Source: JB111 sp052093225 (GTDB lineage: Bacteria; Actinomycetota; Actinomycetes; Actinomycetales; Actinomycetaceae). From it: DNA of 64,000 bases. Position 1 is the first letter of the stretch, and each line of letters opens with the position of its first letter. The stretch covers positions 5,396 through 69,395 of the forward strand of contig JBQDDG010000013.1 of assembly GCA_052093225.1 (NCBI GenBank), in the 5' to 3' direction. Both the position numbers and the translations under genes were made by a program. The notes beneath the pieces were generated by a model. It saw only the letters and a list, made by a program, of their open reading frames with translations, made no database searches and was not told the DNA's origin. Shown here in pieces: positions 15,975 to 25,006 of this stretch.

Positions 15975-16820
15975 CTACGGGCGCTGCGTGAGCACGAGGG
16001 TGAGGTGGGCGGCCGCGCCGGCGCGGGCGGGCGGGGCGAGCTCGACGTCGCTGAGCGTCCACGTGGTGCGCTCGGCGCCCCTGCGGGGCGCGGCCGCGGC
16101 CTCGCGCACCGTCCCGACGAGCTCCCCGGCGGCGTCCGCGAGCCCGGCCGCGGACCCGGGCTCCGGAGCGTCGCGGCGCAGGAGGTGCCCGACGAGCAGA
16201 CCGCGGAACCACTTGGCGTCGTGCGAGACGACCGCCCGCTTCGCCCCGCGCACGGTGACGGCACCGACCTCGACGCGCTCCGCCGTCGTCGGGACCCGCC
16301 ACATGTTCCGGTAGCCGCCCGAGCGGCAGTCCACCACCAGCTCGGCGCCGGCCCGTCCGTCGAGCTCGGCGGACAGGGGGCCGCGCCAGTAGGCGCCGAG
16401 GCCGCCCGTGCGTGCGAGCGTGGCGTTGACCCCGAGGCGGTAGGCGGGGATCCGGTCGGCCGGCGAGAGGGCGCCGAAGGCGGCGGACATCACGAGGACG
16501 TCCCGGTCCGCCCGCTCGCGAGCGGGGCCGTCGAGCTCGGTGAGGCCGGCCCGGTCGAACAGCACGCCGGTGAAGACGCGGTCGGCGCGGTCCGTGGGCT
16601 GCTCGAGGATCCGCCGCTGGGCGAGCACCTCGGGCAGCGCGCCGGCGGGGGAGCGGAGCACGTCGAGCGCGTCGGCGCGGCCGCTGACCTCGGCGAGCTC
16701 GCCCAGCACGGCGGCCCGGGCGGCGGTGAGCCCGGGCAGGGTGAGGGAGGAGAGGTCGAGCGGGGGCCCCGAGGTCGGAGCCGCCTTGCCTTCGGACGGG
16801 GGGAGCAGCACGAGCACCAC
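15975..16820 (-). CDS. yaaA: YaaA family peroxide-stress protein
   Basis: A 281-residue YaaA/DUF328 protein. In E. coli the protein lowers free iron and limits Fenton damage under peroxide stress. The family signature LLPPSEGK is at the start, followed by YRLGV and SGGYRNMW, AVVSHDAKWFRG and RGAKRAVVSH-like segments with conserved basic residues. It is somewhat longer than the E. coli protein. A GTG at 16820 opens the gene and a second GTG at 16817 is possible. It converges on the RNase H gene with only 3 bp between the stops. Confidence 0.9.
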   Translation of the reverse strand: MVLVLLPPSEGKAAPTSGPPLDLSSLTLPGLTAARAAVLGELAEVSGRADALDVLRSPAGALPEVLAQRRILEQPTDRADRVFTGVLFDRAGLTELDGPARERADRDVLVMSAAFGALSPADRIPAYRLGVNATLARTGGLGAYWRGPLSAELDGRAGAELVVDCRSGGYRNMWRVPTTAERVEVGAVTVRGAKRAVVSHDAKWFRGLLVGHLLRRDAPEPGSAAGLADAAGELVGTVREAAAAPRRGAERTTWTLSDVELAPPARAGAAAHLTLVLTQRP

Positions 16821-16881
16821 GGGAGACTAGCCGGGCACGTCCCTCGGCCCGGCGGGCGTCCGACCGGTAGACTCTCGCGTT

Positions 16882-17247
<366 letters not shown>

Positions 17248-17298
17248 CCCACCGTCGAGGCGTCGTGCGGAGCGGGTCCGCGTCGACCCGAGCGGTGC

Positions 17299-18851
17299 TC
17301 ACGACGCGAGCTGGTACCCGTTCGACGAGTGGTTCATCGCGACGACCCAGTGGCCGGCCCCGGCGACCGACTCGGGGAGGCACAGCACGAGGTTGCCCTC
17401 GACGTCCGCCCCGTCCGCTACGGGATCGACGTCGACGAGGTCCTCCGGGGCGACGGCGGAGGTCGCGCCGTAGACGTCGCCCGACTCGCTCACCCAGTAG
17501 ACGAGGAGCGAGGCGAACGGGTGGAACGGCGTCGAGCTCTCGGTCGAGACCCGGATCCGCTGGGTGACGTACACGTGGCCGTCCGGGGCGGGCGGGTTCT
17601 GCGTGCCGTACGACGTGACCTCGGGCGTGGCGTCCCAGTCGGTGGGGCCGACGAACTGTGCCTCGACGGTCTCGCCGGTGGCGTTCATCGTCCAGATCAT
17701 CACCGACGAACGGCCGAAGATGTCCGTGTTCTCGAGGAGGAGGTCGTCGGTGGTCCCGATGGGTGCCGTGTTCGTCGGGACGCCGTCCGGCCCGGTGTGG
17801 CCGGTGGAGTCCTGACCGGCCGGGAACGTGTCGGTCATCAGGAGGCCCGGCATCTCCGACGGGTCGGCGGTGGTCGGGTCGTCCCCGACATCCTCGCCGT
17901 CCGTGTCACCGTCCTCCTCGGGCAGGGCCGAGGGCTCGGGAGCCTGCTCGCCGCCGGCCTGGTTGCCGCCCTGGCCGCCGCCGGGCTCCGGGGGAGGCGC
18001 GATGTCGAACTTGCCGGGACCGTCCCCGGCGTCGGCGGGTGCCTCGCGCAGCACGAACGCCCAGATGGAGACGGCCACGAGAGCCACGCAGGACGAGGCG
18101 GCGATCGCTGCCGGCACCGGTCGTTCGTACCAGGCGCGCCGGTCGTCGGGGGGTGGGACGGGTGAGGACGCGGACGGCGGCGGGGCCGAGCGGGCCGAGG
18201 GCTGTGCCGAGTGTGCAGAAGGCTGCGCCGAATGGGCCGAGGGTGGTGACGAGNNNNNNNNNNNNNNNNNNNNNNNNNNNNNNNNNNNNNNNNNNNNNNN
18301 NNNNNNNNNNNNNNNNNNNNNNNNNNNNNNNNNNNNNNNNNNNNNNNNNNNNNGGGCTGCGCCGAGTGTGCCGAGGGCTGCGCCGAGTGCGCAGAAGGCA
18401 GTGCCGAGCCGGCCGAGGGCTGCGCCGAATGAGCGCGGTGGCCCGTCGGGGCGCTGTACCCGACCGCCGCACCGACGCCCAGGCCGGCCGGGGCGTGGTG
18501 CGTGCGCTGCGCGATGCCGGATTCCGACCAGGGCGCGACGTGCGCCGTCGGAGAGTCTGCGTACGCCGTCGGGGTGTCGACCGCGCTCCTGGTCGCGCGT
18601 GCGTGCGCGGGTGACCAGGCGAGCGTCTCGGCCGGCTCGGCGTCCGTGACGCCCGCTCCGTCGTTCCGCATCGGGCGTCGCCTCGTGAGGTCCGGGTCCT
18701 CCTCGCTGGGCGCGGACGGCCCGACCGGGTCGACGATCCACAGCTGCCAGTGCGCGGGCGCCGGAGGCCATCGAGGGTCCGGCCGCCAACCGACGGGCGG
18801 CATGAAGCCCGCGGGCACGTCCCATCCCGGCGGTGGGTTGAACCGCGGCAC
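17299..18851 (-). CDS. membrane protein with GW-PDP N-terminal motif, repeat linker and secreted C-terminal domain; interrupted by an N gap
   Basis: The N-terminus reads VPRFNPPPGWDVPAGFMPPVG, with WRPDPRWPPAPAHWQLW next, a DUF2510-like GW.PDP motif. Then come a Pro/Ser/His linker of HSAQPSA-type repeats, a transmembrane helix (SSCVALVAVSIWAFVL), an acidic Gly/Pro stretch and a C-terminal domain of about 170 residues ending VVAMNHSSNGYQLAS. The two halves are in different minus-strand frames because a 100-N gap of arbitrary length splits the repeat region at 18254-18353. Both sides continue the same peptide repeat, so this is treated as one gene. The GTG at 18851 follows GAGGAGGGCGAC. The linker length is unknown and no function can be assigned. 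Confidence 0.65.
18254..18353. other. assembly gap, 100 N
   Basis: A run of exactly 100 N inside the Ser/Ala/His/Gln/Pro repeat of the 17299-18851 gene. Left and right flanks both carry GCCGAGGGCTGCGCCGAGTG-type repeats. The true length is unknown, so the frame change across it has no biological meaning. Confidence 0.95.
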
Positions 18852-19005
18852 GTCGCCCTCCTCTCGCGGGGCCGGCAAGCGATACCGAGGTTACGGGCCC
18901 GGGCCCGCGACCGGGGCGGAACGGGCGGAGACGTGTCCCCCTACCCGCCCGTATCCCGCGCGCTGCCCGCCCGCGCGCGACTGGTGAGCCCGGCAGGCCG
19001 TGCGC

Positions 19006-19764
19006 TCAGCCGGTGAGCTCGGCCGCCCGGCAGGCCGCGCCGGCGATCCCGGCGTCGTTGCGCAGCTCGGCGGGCACGATCGGCGCGCGCGTGCTGAGCA
19101 GGGGAAGGAACTTCTCGTGCTTCCGGCTCACGCCGCCGCCGACCACGATGAGGTCCGGCGAGAACAGCATCTCGACCACCTCGTAGTAGCGCTGCAGCCG
19201 CTTCGCCCACTGCGGGTAGGACAGGTCCTCCCGGTCCTTGGCCGCCGACGAGGCACGGGACTCGGCCTCGTGCCCGTCGATCTCGAGGTGCCCGAGCTCG
19301 GTGTTGGGGACCAGCTTCCCGTCGACGAGCAGGGCCGAGCCGATGCCGGTACCGAGGGTGGTGAGCAGGACGACGCCGTCGACGTCCTTCGCCGCGCCGT
19401 ACCGCGCCTCGGCCACCCCGGCGGCGTCGGCGTCGTTCATCGCGATGACCTCCCGGCCGAGCTGCTCCTTCACGAGCTCCTCGACGTTCTTGCCGACCCA
19501 CTTCTGGTCGAGGTTCGCGACGAACGGGAGCCCGCCGTGCAGGACCGGAGCGGGGAACGTGAGGCCGACTGGTGCGTCGTCGTCCTCCTCGAAGCTGTCG
19601 AGGATCTCGCCGATGACGGCGATGACGGACTTCGGCGTGGACGGCTTGGGCGTCGCGATCTTCACGCGCTCCCGGGTGAGCTCGCCGGACGCGAGCTCGA
19701 CGGGAGCGCCCTTGATCCCGGATCCGCCGATGTCGATGCCGAAGGCGATGGGGGAGGTGGACAT
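19006..19764 (-). CDS. ppgK: polyphosphate glucokinase (ROK family)
   Basis: A 252-residue ROK-family kinase that phosphorylates glucose with polyphosphate (and usually ATP). It begins with the phosphate-binding GIDIGGSGIKGAPV, has MNDADAAGVAEARYG, the second phosphate loop LTTLGTGIGSALLVDGKLVP, and ELGHLEIDGHEAE, which replaces the zinc motif of other ROK proteins as in known actinobacterial PpgK. Length is normal. It starts 30 bp after the stop of map on the same strand, a pairing that suggests cotranscription. Active-site residues are present. Confidence 0.95.
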   Translation of the reverse strand: MSTSPIAFGIDIGGSGIKGAPVELASGELTRERVKIATPKPSTPKSVIAVIGEILDSFEEDDDAPVGLTFPAPVLHGGLPFVANLDQKWVGKNVEELVKEQLGREVIAMNDADAAGVAEARYGAAKDVDGVVLLTTLGTGIGSALLVDGKLVPNTELGHLEIDGHEAESRASSAAKDREDLSYPQWAKRLQRYYEVVEMLFSPDLIVVGGGVSRKHEKFLPLLSTRAPIVPAELRNDAGIAGAACRAAELTG

Positions 19765-19794
19765 GGGTGTTCCTTCGTGTTCGGTCGGACGGGG

Positions 19795-20667
19795 TCAGGC
19801 GACGGTGAGGATCTCGGGACCGTCATCGGTGATGAGAATCGTGTGCTCCCACTGCGCGCTCCGGGAGCGGTCCTTTGTCACGACGGTCCAGCCGTCGTCC
19901 CACTGCTCGCCGTCGGGCTCGCCGAGGGTGAGCATCGGCTCGACGGTGAAGACCATGCCGGGCACGATCTCGTCGTCGAAGGCGGGGGCGGAGTCGTAGT
20001 GCGGGATGATGAGGCCCGAGTGGAAGGCCTCGCCGACCCCGTGGCCGGTGTAGTCGCGCACCACGCCGTAGTCGAACCGTCGCGCGTAGGCCTCGATGAC
20101 TCGGCCGATCACGTTGACCTGGCGGCCGGGCCTCGCCGCCTTGATCCCGCGGTGCATAGCCTCCTTCGTCCGCTCGACGAGCAGGCGCGACTCCTCGTCG
20201 ACGTCGCCGACGAGCGCCATGACCGAGGCGTCGCCGTGCACGCCGCCGATGTAGGCGGTGATGTCGATGTTGAGGATGTCGCCGTCCTCCAGAACCGTCG
20301 AGTCCGGGATGCCGTGGCAGATCGTCTCGTTGATCGAGGTGCACAGAGACTTCGGGAAGCCCTGGTAGTGCAGCGACGACGGGTAGGCGCCCTGCGAGAC
20401 GAGGAACTCGTGGCCGATCCGGTCGATCTCGTCGGTGGTGACGCCCGGCCGCACGGCCTCGGCGGTGAGCTCGAGGGCCTGGGCGGCGATGCGGGAGGCC
20501 CTGCGGATCCGCGCGATGACCTCGGGGCTCTTGACCTCGCCCGCCGTCACGCGCTCCGGACCGGTGCGGCCGACGTACTCGGGGCGCTCGATCGCGGCCG
20601 GGACCTCGAGGTCGGGGGAGACGGTTCCCTTGGTGAGTGTGCCCAGCGGGGCGCGTTCGGCCAACAT
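19795..20667 (-). CDS. map: methionine aminopeptidase, type I
   Basis: A 290-residue type I methionine aminopeptidase, removing the initiator Met from nascent proteins. Metal ligands and substrate residues are in SINETICHGIPD, ILNIDITAYIGGVHGDASVM, DYTGHGVGEAFHSG, VFTVEPML and SAQWEHTILITDDG. The first 40 residues (before PERVTAGEVKSPE) form an extension of the type Ic kind found in actinobacteria, with a possible SH3-binding-type Pro segment. The ATG at 20667 is the first start. It is divergent from the small acidic gene at 20719 and followed by ppgK. Confidence 0.96.
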   Translation of the reverse strand: MLAERAPLGTLTKGTVSPDLEVPAAIERPEYVGRTGPERVTAGEVKSPEVIARIRRASRIAAQALELTAEAVRPGVTTDEIDRIGHEFLVSQGAYPSSLHYQGFPKSLCTSINETICHGIPDSTVLEDGDILNIDITAYIGGVHGDASVMALVGDVDEESRLLVERTKEAMHRGIKAARPGRQVNVIGRVIEAYARRFDYGVVRDYTGHGVGEAFHSGLIIPHYDSAPAFDDEIVPGMVFTVEPMLTLGEPDGEQWDDGWTVVTKDRSRSAQWEHTILITDDGPEILTVA

Positions 20668-20718
20668 GGTCCCTGAGTCTACGGACAGTGGACGGGAGTC
20701 GAGCCCGGAGGGATCGTC

Positions 20719-20937
20719 ATGAGCACCGGTGAGTTCTGGTTCAACCTGCGCACGCACGCCGTCGAGGAGGGGCCGGTCTCTCCCGCGGCGGACCGCATGG
20801 GCCCGTACGCGAGCCCGGAGGCCGCCGCGGCGGCGCTGCAGAGCGCCGCCGAGCGCAACGAGGAGGTCGACGCCGAGGAGGAGGCCTGGGACTCGTGGGA
20901 CGAGGACGCCGAGGAGGAGAACGAGGAGCGCCGCTAG
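20719..20937 (+). CDS. small acidic SPOR-like conserved protein
   Basis: A 72-residue protein beginning GEFWFNLRTHAVEEGPVSPA, with DRMGPYASPEAAAAALQSAA next, ending in a strongly acidic Glu/Asp tail. The WFN-x-VEEG and GPYxSxEAAxxAL pattern is that of small actinobacterial proteins commonly encoded beside map. It resembles a shortened SPOR-type fold but has no assigned role. GGAGGGATCGTC precedes the ATG. It overlaps, on the opposite strand, the doubtful 3' end of the membrane gene at 20741-21220, and is by far the better supported of the two there. Confidence 0.8.
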   Translation: MSTGEFWFNLRTHAVEEGPVSPAADRMGPYASPEAAAAALQSAAERNEEVDAEEEAWDSWDEDAEEENEERR

Positions 20938-21220
20938 CGCAGGGCGCAGTCGTCGCGCCGGCCGACGCCACGGCGGGCAGCCAGCGCCGGGCGATCCAGC
21001 CGACGACGAGCACCCACGCGATCCCGACGACGATGAGCAGGTTGTCGAACGCCCCCTTGCAGGGCAGCCCCATGACGTTGAAGAGCGCGAGCCCCACAGC
21101 GACGACGACGCTCACCCAGCGCAGCGTGCCGTCGGGGACCAGCAGGGAGACCATGACCATCGCGATCGGCACGAGCATGACGACCGCGGCGAGGACGACC
21201 CGTGCCCATTCCTCGGTCAT
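20741..21220 (-). CDS. small membrane protein, 3' end doubtful
   Basis: The first 85 residues form three hydrophobic helices (ARVVLAAVVMLVPIAMVMVS, LRWVSVVVAVGLALFNVMG and NLLIVVGIAWVLVVGWIARR) and look like a small unknown integral membrane protein. The frame then continues for another 75 residues of Pro/Arg-rich low-complexity sequence, lying antisense to the 72-residue acidic gene. That tail looks like non-coding translation, so the true stop, near 20950, may have been lost by a frameshift or sequence error. The start overlaps the oxidoreductase gene stop by ATGA, indicating the same operon. Confidence 0.5.
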   Translation of the reverse strand: MTEEWARVVLAAVVMLVPIAMVMVSLLVPDGTLRWVSVVVAVGLALFNVMGLPCKGAFDNLLIVVGIAWVLVVGWIARRWLPAVASAGATTAPCASGAPRSPPRRPRPTSPRPPPRRRPPRCARRRSAAPPRRPPGSRTGPCGPPRERPAPPRRRACAG

Positions 21221-22197
21221 CGGGTCGTGTCCTCGGACGGCGAGGCCCGGTGCGGAGTGACGACGAGATTGCCGACCTTGTGGCCGGTGTCGACCACCCG
21301 ATAGGCGTCGACGACGGCGTCCAGCCCGCCCACGACCTCGACGACCGGGTCGAGCTCCCCACTGGCGACCAGGTCGAGGACGTCCGCGACGGTCGTGGCG
21401 TTCTCCGGCGCGGACCCGCCGATGATGCGCCCGCGGGAACGTGCGAGGTCGACCAGGCTGCCGACGATCACGGCGAACCGTCCGGTCTCCGTGAGCAGGG
21501 CGAGCCGGTCGGCGTGGGCGATGGTGCCGACGGCGTCGAGCACGACGTCGAAGGGTCCGTCGAGCGTGGTGATCGCCGTCGTCGTGTGGTCGATGACCGT
21601 CTCGGCGCCGAGGCGGCGCACGAGGTCGGCGTTGCGGCCGCTCGTCACGGCGGTGACGTGGGCGCCGAGGTGGCGGGCGACCTGGACCGCGCTGGTGCCC
21701 ACGCTCCCCGAGGCGCCGTTGACCAGGACGGACTCGCCGGCCCGGAGGCCGGCCCGGTCGCGGAGGAAGTGCACGGCGGTCGTCCCACCGAACAGGACGG
21801 CGGCGGCGTCGACGTGGGTGACGCCGTCGGGCATGCGGGCGAGGGCGGTCGTGTCAGTGCGGAGGTACTGGGCGTGGGCGCCCATGCGGAAGCCGGTCAT
21901 GCCGGCGACGTCGTCACCGAGTGTCAAGCCGTCGACGTCGGCGCCCACCTTCTCGACGACGCCGGCGAACGAGTTGCCGAGGACGCCGACGCGTGGGCCG
22001 CGCACGCCCATGCCGAGCCGACCGGGGAGCGTGAAGCCCGGGGGAAAGGTCCCGGACCGCAGGCGCGCGTCGCCGGCCGTGACGGCGGCCGCCTCGACGC
22101 GGACGAGCACCTCGTCCGGCCGCGGCTCGGGCATCGGACGGTCGACGACGACGGCGTGCTCCGGCGGTCCGTAGCGGTTGACGATCACGGCCTTCAT
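21217..22197 (-). CDS. zinc-independent NADPH:quinone reductase-like alcohol dehydrogenase (MDR family)
   Basis: A 326-residue medium-chain dehydrogenase/reductase. The N-terminal GroES-like domain (MKAVIVNRYGPPEHAVVVDR, residues 1-125) lacks the zinc cysteine pattern. The Rossmann domain has the nucleotide motif LVNGASGSVGTSAVQVARHLG and later VIDHTTTAIT. The combination points to the quinone reductase branch rather than zinc alcohol dehydrogenases. The ATG at 22197 lies 72 bp from the divergent TetR gene with a palindrome in between. The small membrane protein gene follows with an ATGA overlap. The substrate is unknown. Confidence 0.88.
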   Translation of the reverse strand: MKAVIVNRYGPPEHAVVVDRPMPEPRPDEVLVRVEAAAVTAGDARLRSGTFPPGFTLPGRLGMGVRGPRVGVLGNSFAGVVEKVGADVDGLTLGDDVAGMTGFRMGAHAQYLRTDTTALARMPDGVTHVDAAAVLFGGTTAVHFLRDRAGLRAGESVLVNGASGSVGTSAVQVARHLGAHVTAVTSGRNADLVRRLGAETVIDHTTTAITTLDGPFDVVLDAVGTIAHADRLALLTETGRFAVIVGSLVDLARSRGRIIGGSAPENATTVADVLDLVASGELDPVVEVVGGLDAVVDAYRVVDTGHKVGNLVVTPHRASPSEDTTR

Positions 22198-22238
22198 AGC
22201 TGCCCCTGACGGTGGTCTGTCAACATCCGGAGAGTAGC

Positions 22239-22252
22239 CTTACAGGCGTAAG
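22239..22252. promoter_or_regulatory. TetR-type operator, CTTAC-N4-GTAAG
   Basis: CTTACAGGCGTAAG is an exact inverted repeat with a 4-nt spacer in the 71-bp gap between the divergent oxidoreductase (start 22197) and TetR (start 22269) genes. It is the natural site for the TetR protein to control both promoters. Confidence 0.7.
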
Positions 22253-22268
22253 TGAACAAGGGGGAGAG

Positions 22269-22946
22269 ATGTCTGGATCGGGCGGGGCGGTGCGGGAGCC
22301 GTTGAGCGTGGCGAGCATCGTGGCCGGGGCCGCCGCGGTGGCGGACGAGGGTGGGCTCGGCGCGGTGAGCATGCGCAGCGTGGGGCGACGGCTCGGGGTG
22401 GAGGCCATGTCCCTGTACCACCACGTCGACGGCAAGGGCGCGCTCCTCGACGCGCTCGCGGACTGGGTGTACGCGCAGATCGAGCTGCCGAGGACCGGCA
22501 CCGGGTGGCGCGAGGGGACCGAGCTGCGGGCGAGGTCGCTGCGTCGGGTGCTTTGGGCGCACCCGTGGGCGCTCGGGATGGTCGACACGCGGACGAGTCC
22601 CGGCCCCGCCGTGCTCACGTACTACGACACGACGGTGGGGCACCTGCGCGAAGCGGGGCTCTCCGCGGTGCTGGCAGGTCGGGTGTTCTCCGTGGTGGAC
22701 GCGTTCACGTTCGGGTTCGTGCTGACCGAGGAGAACCTGCCGTTCGACGCGGCGTCGGGCGCCGGCGACTTCGCTACCGAGATAGAGCCCGCGCTGGGGG
22801 AGTACACGCACCTCGCCGGACTGGTGGGTGAGCTCGTCGGCGGTGGCTACCAGTTCTCCGACGAGTTCGAGCACGGGCTGGCGCTGGTGCTGGACGCGGT
22901 CGAGCAGAGGGTGCGCGCGGACGGGGTGACCGGGTCGGAGGGTTGA
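22269..22946 (+). CDS. TetR family transcriptional regulator
   Basis: A 225-residue TetR-type regulator with the helix-turn-helix block VSMRSVGRRLGVEAMSLYHHV (trimmed here to MRSVGRRLGVEAMSLYHH at residues 37-54) and a TetR_C-like ligand domain (RRVLWAHPWALGMVDTRT, VDAFTFGFVLTEENLPF). The ATG at 22269 follows GGGGAG. It is divergent from the quinone reductase-like gene, with the CTTAC/GTAAG operator between them. The likely role is repression of that reductase until an unknown, perhaps electrophilic, ligand is bound. Confidence 0.9.
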   Translation: MSGSGGAVREPLSVASIVAGAAAVADEGGLGAVSMRSVGRRLGVEAMSLYHHVDGKGALLDALADWVYAQIELPRTGTGWREGTELRARSLRRVLWAHPWALGMVDTRTSPGPAVLTYYDTTVGHLREAGLSAVLAGRVFSVVDAFTFGFVLTEENLPFDAASGAGDFATEIEPALGEYTHLAGLVGELVGGGYQFSDEFEHGLALVLDAVEQRVRADGVTGSEG

Positions 22947-23072
22947 GCCCGCGTCTGCTGTGTGGATGGATGCGTCGCTGTCTCCACAGTGCCGTCTGAT
23001 GCTGGTTCGTCCACAGATGTGCTCGTAGGTGTTGTGCGGTGCTGATCGGGTGGGTAGCCTCTTCATCAGTAT

Positions 23073-23086
23073 CGAACATATGTTCG
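23073..23086 (+). promoter_or_regulatory. LexA-binding SOS box
   Basis: CGAACATATGTTCG is a perfect palindrome that matches the Gram-positive/actinobacterial LexA consensus CGAACnnnnGTTCG. With the flanking bases it reads TCGAACATATGTTCGG, 11 of 12 positions of TCGAAC-N4-GTTCGA. It lies 27 bp upstream of the proposed HNH gene start at 23113. An ATG at 23080 falls inside the box and is therefore an unlikely start codon. Confidence 0.85.
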
Positions 23087-23112
23087 GGCATGCGGGTTGG
23101 GGGGTGGTTGCG

Positions 23113-24987
23113 GTGACGTGGTGGGACGACGAGGTCATGGCCATGCTCGGCGAGCGGATCGCCACCCCCGAGGGCATGCGGGACGTGTCGCGTGCCCTGG
23201 GCGACGTCGAGATCACGACGGAGGCGGGCGCGGTCGAGGTGATCGCTGCGGCGGAATCGCTGAAGGCGGCCGCGGCGGCGGCTCAGGTGCGGGCGACGGC
23301 GGTGCTGGACCTGCTGCGTCGCTCGAGGGAGCAGATCAACGGGGTGGCGGAGGCGCGGCAGGGGCTGGGGCTCGCCGAGGAGGTCGCGCTCGCGCGGAAG
23401 GAGTCGCCGTCGACGGGGTATCGGCGGTTGAAGGCGGCCCGGGTGCTGGTCGACGACCTGCCCCGTGCGCTCGCGGCCATGGAGGCGGGCGAGCTGAGCG
23501 ATGATCGTGCCCACATGCTGGCCGGCGAGGTCACCGAGCTCTCGCGGGCTGATCGGCGCGTGGTCGATGCCGAGCTGGGCACCGTGGTGGGGTCATTGAG
23601 CGATCGTCAGCTGCGGGACCGCACGAGGCGGGTCGCGCAGCGCCTGGACGCCGAGCACGCGGCGCGTCGCGCGGAGGCTGCGCGGCGGACCCGTCGGGTG
23701 ACGGTGCGCCCCGCCGGCGAGCCGGGGATGGCCTTCCTGACGGCGCATCTCCCGGTCGGTGACGCGCGGCGGGTGTACGAGTCCCTCACGCGGGAGGCCG
23801 ACCAGATCCTGCACGCCACGACCCCAGCCGGATCGGCGTCGGCGACCGATTCGTTCGGTGTGCCCAGCGCGGACGGCACTGGAGACCAGGACGGCGTGAG
23901 CGGCGCAGCCGACCGGACCGGCGCGAGCGGCGCTGCCGACGGCACCGGGGCGTACGGCACGGACGGCACGGTACGCGCCACCGACGCGGGTGAAGCTGCC
24001 GATCGGACCGGCGCGGACGGTGCTGCCGCCACGTCGGGGGTGGCCGGCCGCTCACGGTCGCAGCTTGTGGCGGACCTGTTCGTCGAGCGGGTGACCGGCA
24101 CAGGTGCCTCTCAGCCGCGGGACGTGGAGCTGACGCTGGTGATGACGGACCAGACCCTGCTCGGCGGCGACGAGCCGGGATGGGTCCCCGGCCAGGGGCC
24201 GGTGCCCGCGCCGGTTGCCCGTGGCCTGTTGACTCCGGACCTGGCGGGCGACGTCGAGCTCCGACGCATCTGGTCCGAACCCGTCTCCGGGCGGGTGACG
24301 AAGATGGACGTCAGGTCGCGGGTCTTCTCGGCCCGGCTGCGCCGGATGCTTCTCGTGCGGGACGACCGGTGCCGGCAGCCGTTCTGCGGGGCCCCGATCC
24401 TGCAGATCGACCACGCGACCCGGTGGGCCGACGGAGGCGCGACCGAGCTGGCCAACGCCTCGGGGCTGTGCCAGCGGTGCAACCTCGCCAAGGAGAACCC
24501 GGGCTGGTCGCACACCGCGACCGAGACCACGCTCATCGTCACGACGCCGACCGGACACCAGTACATCGCCGCACCCTCGCACCTCGCCCGTCTCGGCCCC
24601 GCCGGTGCCGGTGACGTCGACGACCACGAGCGAGATCCCGGACCTGCCCGAAACGGCTCCGGCCGGGACCGCCGTCCACCGGACCGGCCTGTACTGGGAT
24701 CCCGCGACGCACGGCCAGAACAGCTTCGGGAGCACACGAGCTCCGGTGCGCTCGAACGCCGCGGCGCCGACCCGACCGACGGGGGAGCCGACGCCCGGAG
24801 TGCAGACGACGGGGGAGCCGATGCCCGGAGTGCAGACGACCGGCCGGCACCGGGTCGGGCAGGAGATCACGGTGCGCAGGCCCCTGCCGCGCACGACCTC
24901 GGTGCTCACGGCCGTGGCACACACGGCCACGACACGGATGGCCGCGACACAGATGGTCACGACACGGACGACGACGGCGCTGCTTGA
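23113..24987 (+). CDS. DUF222 and HNH endonuclease domain protein (13E12-repeat-like)
   Basis: A 624-residue protein of the large DUF222-HNH family, the 13E12 repeat proteins of mycobacteria. DUF222 covers about residues 20-350 (VIAAAESLKAAAAAAQVRAT, AHMLAGEVTELSRADRRVVD). An HNH nuclease motif follows near 420-470: RDDRCRQPFCGAPILQIDHA, then NASGLCQRCNLAKENPGW. Two low-complexity insertions are seen: Gly/Ala/Asp/Thr repeats at about residues 245-315, and a C-terminal tail with duplicated GGADARSADD and HDTDGRDTDGHDTD units. Start choice is uncertain; GTG 23113 is preferred, with GTG 23104 and ATG 23143 possible. Its promoter region holds an SOS box, so DNA damage induction is likely. Confidence 0.88.
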   Translation: MTWWDDEVMAMLGERIATPEGMRDVSRALGDVEITTEAGAVEVIAAAESLKAAAAAAQVRATAVLDLLRRSREQINGVAEARQGLGLAEEVALARKESPSTGYRRLKAARVLVDDLPRALAAMEAGELSDDRAHMLAGEVTELSRADRRVVDAELGTVVGSLSDRQLRDRTRRVAQRLDAEHAARRAEAARRTRRVTVRPAGEPGMAFLTAHLPVGDARRVYESLTREADQILHATTPAGSASATDSFGVPSADGTGDQDGVSGAADRTGASGAADGTGAYGTDGTVRATDAGEAADRTGADGAAATSGVAGRSRSQLVADLFVERVTGTGASQPRDVELTLVMTDQTLLGGDEPGWVPGQGPVPAPVARGLLTPDLAGDVELRRIWSEPVSGRVTKMDVRSRVFSARLRRMLLVRDDRCRQPFCGAPILQIDHATRWADGGATELANASGLCQRCNLAKENPGWSHTATETTLIVTTPTGHQYIAAPSHLARLGPAGAGDVDDHERDPGPARNGSGRDRRPPDRPVLGSRDARPEQLREHTSSGALERRGADPTDGGADARSADDGGADARSADDRPAPGRAGDHGAQAPAAHDLGAHGRGTHGHDTDGRDTDGHDTDDDGAA

Positions 24988-25006
24988 CGAACGCTGGGCG
25001 CGCGCC

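Noticed and set aside
23029..23112. Earlier starts (GTG 23029, ATG 23080) for the HNH gene
   Set aside because: Both lie at or before the LexA box, which should cover the promoter. The family region begins further downstream.
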